From Phocaeicola plebeius (GTDB lineage Bacteria > Bacteroidota > Bacteroidia > Bacteroidales > Bacteroidaceae), in the NCBI RefSeq assembly GCF_003437535.1, contig NZ_QSQT01000009.1, forward strand, positions 62,001 to 126,000: a stretch of 64,000 nucleotides of DNA, read 5' to 3'. The translations under genes and the position numbers were made by a program. The notes under the pieces were generated by a model, which worked only from the letters and a program-made list of their open reading frames with translations, was not told the origin of the DNA and did no database searches. Of the stretch, positions 63,832-64,000 are shown in pieces. Positions within the stretch are counted from its first letter, which is position 1. The number at the start of each line of letters is the position of its first letter.

Positions 63832-64000
63832 TTTTGAAGGCTGAATATGTGCCGGGAAATCCCTTCATTTCCGTTAGAACAATTCCTTTTTCCTTACGTT
63901 TCCTTACGCGCGCATACGTACGCGCCCGCACGAATTATATAATGTAGGAGATTTCACACGGATTTCTACATAGCAATAAAAATTATGCTTTATAGCATAA
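63832..64000. other. Non-coding end of window with Z-DNA-prone tract
   Basis: No gene seen. Bases 63905-63925 form a 21-nt strictly alternating pyrimidine-purine tract (TACGCGCGCATACGTACGCGC), GC-rich within AT-rich surroundings. The last 18 bases hold an inverted repeat TTATGCT/AGCATAA cut by the window end. Confidence 0.5.

Noticed and set aside
63662..63947. Two small open frames at the end of the window
   Set aside because: They overlap the small-RNA terminator, the B2 repeat array and the Z-DNA tract; translations are low-complexity.

Overview
The window reads as chromosomal DNA of a gut Bacteroidales bacterium, most like Bacteroides or Phocaeicola. The evidence is seen directly: many genes are preceded by the Bacteroidetes primary promoter (TTTG, 19-21 bp, TAnnTTTG) instead of -35/-10 boxes; there is a SusC/SusD pair; two lipoproteins carry BACON-like domains in front of M64 peptidase domains; and the enzymes of succinate/propionate metabolism (methylmalonyl-CoA mutase, a Na+-pumping oxaloacetate decarboxylase) are present. 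No rRNA, tRNA, phage, insertion sequence or CRISPR array was found.

Layout. 0-6 kb: the end of a carbohydrate locus (a cut TIM-barrel-like gene, a GH2 and a GH95 glycosidase). 6-12 kb: topB, a membrane Zn-peptidase, hisS, rmuC. 12-16.4 kb: a PL8 chondroitin/hyaluronan-type lyase and, divergent from it, groES-groEL behind what looks like a sigma-54 promoter with five TGTCAG repeats. 16.4-21.2 kb (minus strand): a probable four-gene operon of a TPR sensor kinase, a LuxR-type response regulator, a small lipoprotein and an unusual lipoprotein that joins a FAS1-like N-terminus to a SusD-like C-terminus. 21-28.4 kb: guaD, nudix, queA, an Smr protein, a thioesterase, and a methionine cluster (metY, an Lrp-type regulator, metF) sharing AGAAT-N3-ATTCT-like palindromes. 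28.4-35.2 kb: GH29 fucosidase, a purine uptake pair (outer-membrane DUF5020 plus NCS2 permease), and an ABC exporter pair. 35.2-41.3 kb: mutAB and a divergent AspT/YidE-type transporter. 41.5-50 kb: a DUF2490 barrel, a nitroreductase and oadGAB, flanked by two inverted paralogous BACON-M64 lipoproteins. 50-56.4 kb: recQ, a DPP III-like peptidase, an AlkD-like protein, a Fur-family regulator, purA. 56.8-63.5 kb: an AT-rich SusC-SusD-S9 peptidase operon, probably for peptide use. 63.5-64 kb: non-coding, with a strong small-RNA candidate.

The most unusual structure is not a gene. Four intergenic arrays (about 21.8, 32.8, 41.5 and 63.8 kb) consist of 16-bp imperfect palindromes separated by 6-nt spacers, repeating at exactly 22 bp. 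There are two sequence families (GGAAACGTAGGTTTCC-like and AAACGCACTTGCGTTT-like) with the same architecture. Three of the four lie just after a transcription terminator, so a DNA-level role such as protein binding or chromosome organisation is more likely than an RNA role. Other leads are the about 65-nt RNA at 63661-63725, the groESL control region, the FAS1-SusD/two-component operon and the candidate Lrp-metY-metF regulon.

All functional calls come from reading motifs by eye; no database search was run.
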